DNA of 64,000 nt from Hyphobacterium indicum (GTDB lineage Bacteria; Pseudomonadota; Alphaproteobacteria; Caulobacterales; Maricaulaceae), in the NCBI RefSeq assembly GCF_003129605.1, contig NZ_QBDX01000004.1, forward strand, positions 868,001-932,000. The letters are read 5' to 3'. This document shows positions 63,740-64,000 of this stretch, in pieces. Both the position numbers and the translations under genes were made by a program. The notes under the pieces were generated by a model. It searched no databases. It was not told the origin of the DNA and worked only from the letters and a program-made list of their open reading frames with translations. Position 1 is the first letter of the stretch, and each line of letters starts with the position of its first letter.

Positions 63740-64000
63740 ATGAAGAACATTATATTTGCTGTCACCGGCAGCCTGCTTGTATCCGCCGGGGCGTCCGCTC
63801 AGGATTCGGATGCCGAAACCCGCGCCGCGGTTGACGCATATATGGCGCATTATTCCGCCGCTGAATTCGATGCGATGGAAGCCTATATGGCCGAGGATGT
63901 CGTATTTGTGGACCCGACCGCAACCGGTATGGGCGAAGCCGGCATGGTCCATCATGGCCGAGCGGACATCATGGAGGCGCTGCGAGAATTTGCCGCGCAA
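63740..64000 (+). CDS. Exported NTF2/SnoaL-like protein, second copy, cut by window edge
   Basis: The first 87 codons are present. MKNIIFAVTGSLLVSAGASA is a signal peptide. The following V-D-A-Y-M-A-H-Y-S-A-A-E-F-D-A-M-E and D-V-V-F-V-D-P-T-A-T-G align with the first copy without gaps, so the two are tandem paralogues. GGAGAATAAG just upstream gives a good ribosome site. The C-terminus lies outside the window. Confidence 0.82.
   Translation, partial: MKNIIFAVTGSLLVSAGASAQDSDAETRAAVDAYMAHYSAAEFDAMEAYMAEDVVFVDPTATGMGEAGMVHHGRADIMEALREFAAQ

Overview
The window comes from the chromosome of a high-GC (about 60 percent by eye) alphaproteobacterium, most likely of the Caulobacterales/Maricaulales (Hyphomonadaceae-like) group. 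The evidence is the gene content and order: rpsT-dnaA-dnaN-recF-gyrB with enoyl-CoA hydratase, mutM, ubiE, ubiB, coaC/coaB and dut close by; an alphaproteobacterial DUF2794 gene beside a Bax-inhibitor-1 membrane protein; a type I cytochrome c maturation cluster; fabA-fabB-fabI; and several exported S9 peptidases. I assign no species. I saw no rRNA, tRNA, CRISPR array, prophage or insertion sequence.

Layout, 1-27 kb. The window opens with a truncated dicarboxylate/cation symporter and a small, possibly leaderless membrane-protein gene. A peroxide-defence block follows (ahpD, ahpC and divergent oxyR), then an exported prolyl oligopeptidase. Next comes a plus-strand run dapF, mtaB, ftsY, EamA transporter, yciB and a MarR regulator with a lysine-rich tail. 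The minus-strand ccmA-ccmB-[DUF3298]-ccmC-ccmD-ccmG cluster supplies haem and thiols for c-type cytochromes. acnA and a DUF1223 gene lie next to a Gld-type ABC exporter operon (ATPase, permease, GldG-like, DUF4340, VOC). The 325-bp gap after it holds a nested inverted repeat that could be a structured RNA. DUF2794, the BI-1 protein, thpR, an ICMT-like methyltransferase, a histidine phosphatase and a degenerate GIY-YIG-like protein complete this part.

Layout, 27-45 kb. The replication block runs on the minus strand: rpsT, dnaA, dnaN, recF, a LysE-type exporter, gyrB. It is followed by enoyl-CoA hydratase, a TraB/GumN protein and mutM. ubiE diverges from mutM. Two YciI/DGPF genes and an ECF42-type sigma factor form one operon behind a promoter-like sequence fitting ECF42 autoregulation. 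Then come a ZntB/CorA channel, ubiB, a MAPEG protein and CoA synthesis split into two overlapping genes, coaC and coaB.

Layout, 45-64 kb. An exported hypothetical protein, dut, cysK, a Pif1-like helicase, moeB, an exported metallo-beta-lactamase-fold protein and an SH3 protein are followed by fabA-fabB-[Tat-exported cupin]-fabI, the anaerobic-type unsaturated fatty acid route plus enoyl reductase. An exported S9 peptidase, a remnant of an esterase paralogue, the intact esterase and an AraC regulator form an accessory-looking patch before the RNA/translation operon rbfA-truB-rpsO-pnp. Two tandem exported NTF2-like genes end the window, the second cut by the edge.

Most of the window is housekeeping. 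The items most worth following up are the cupin embedded in the fab operon, the ECF42/DGPF autoregulatory unit, the split CoaBC, the nested inverted repeat at 23383-23475 and the GIY-YIG-like protein downstream of gyrB.
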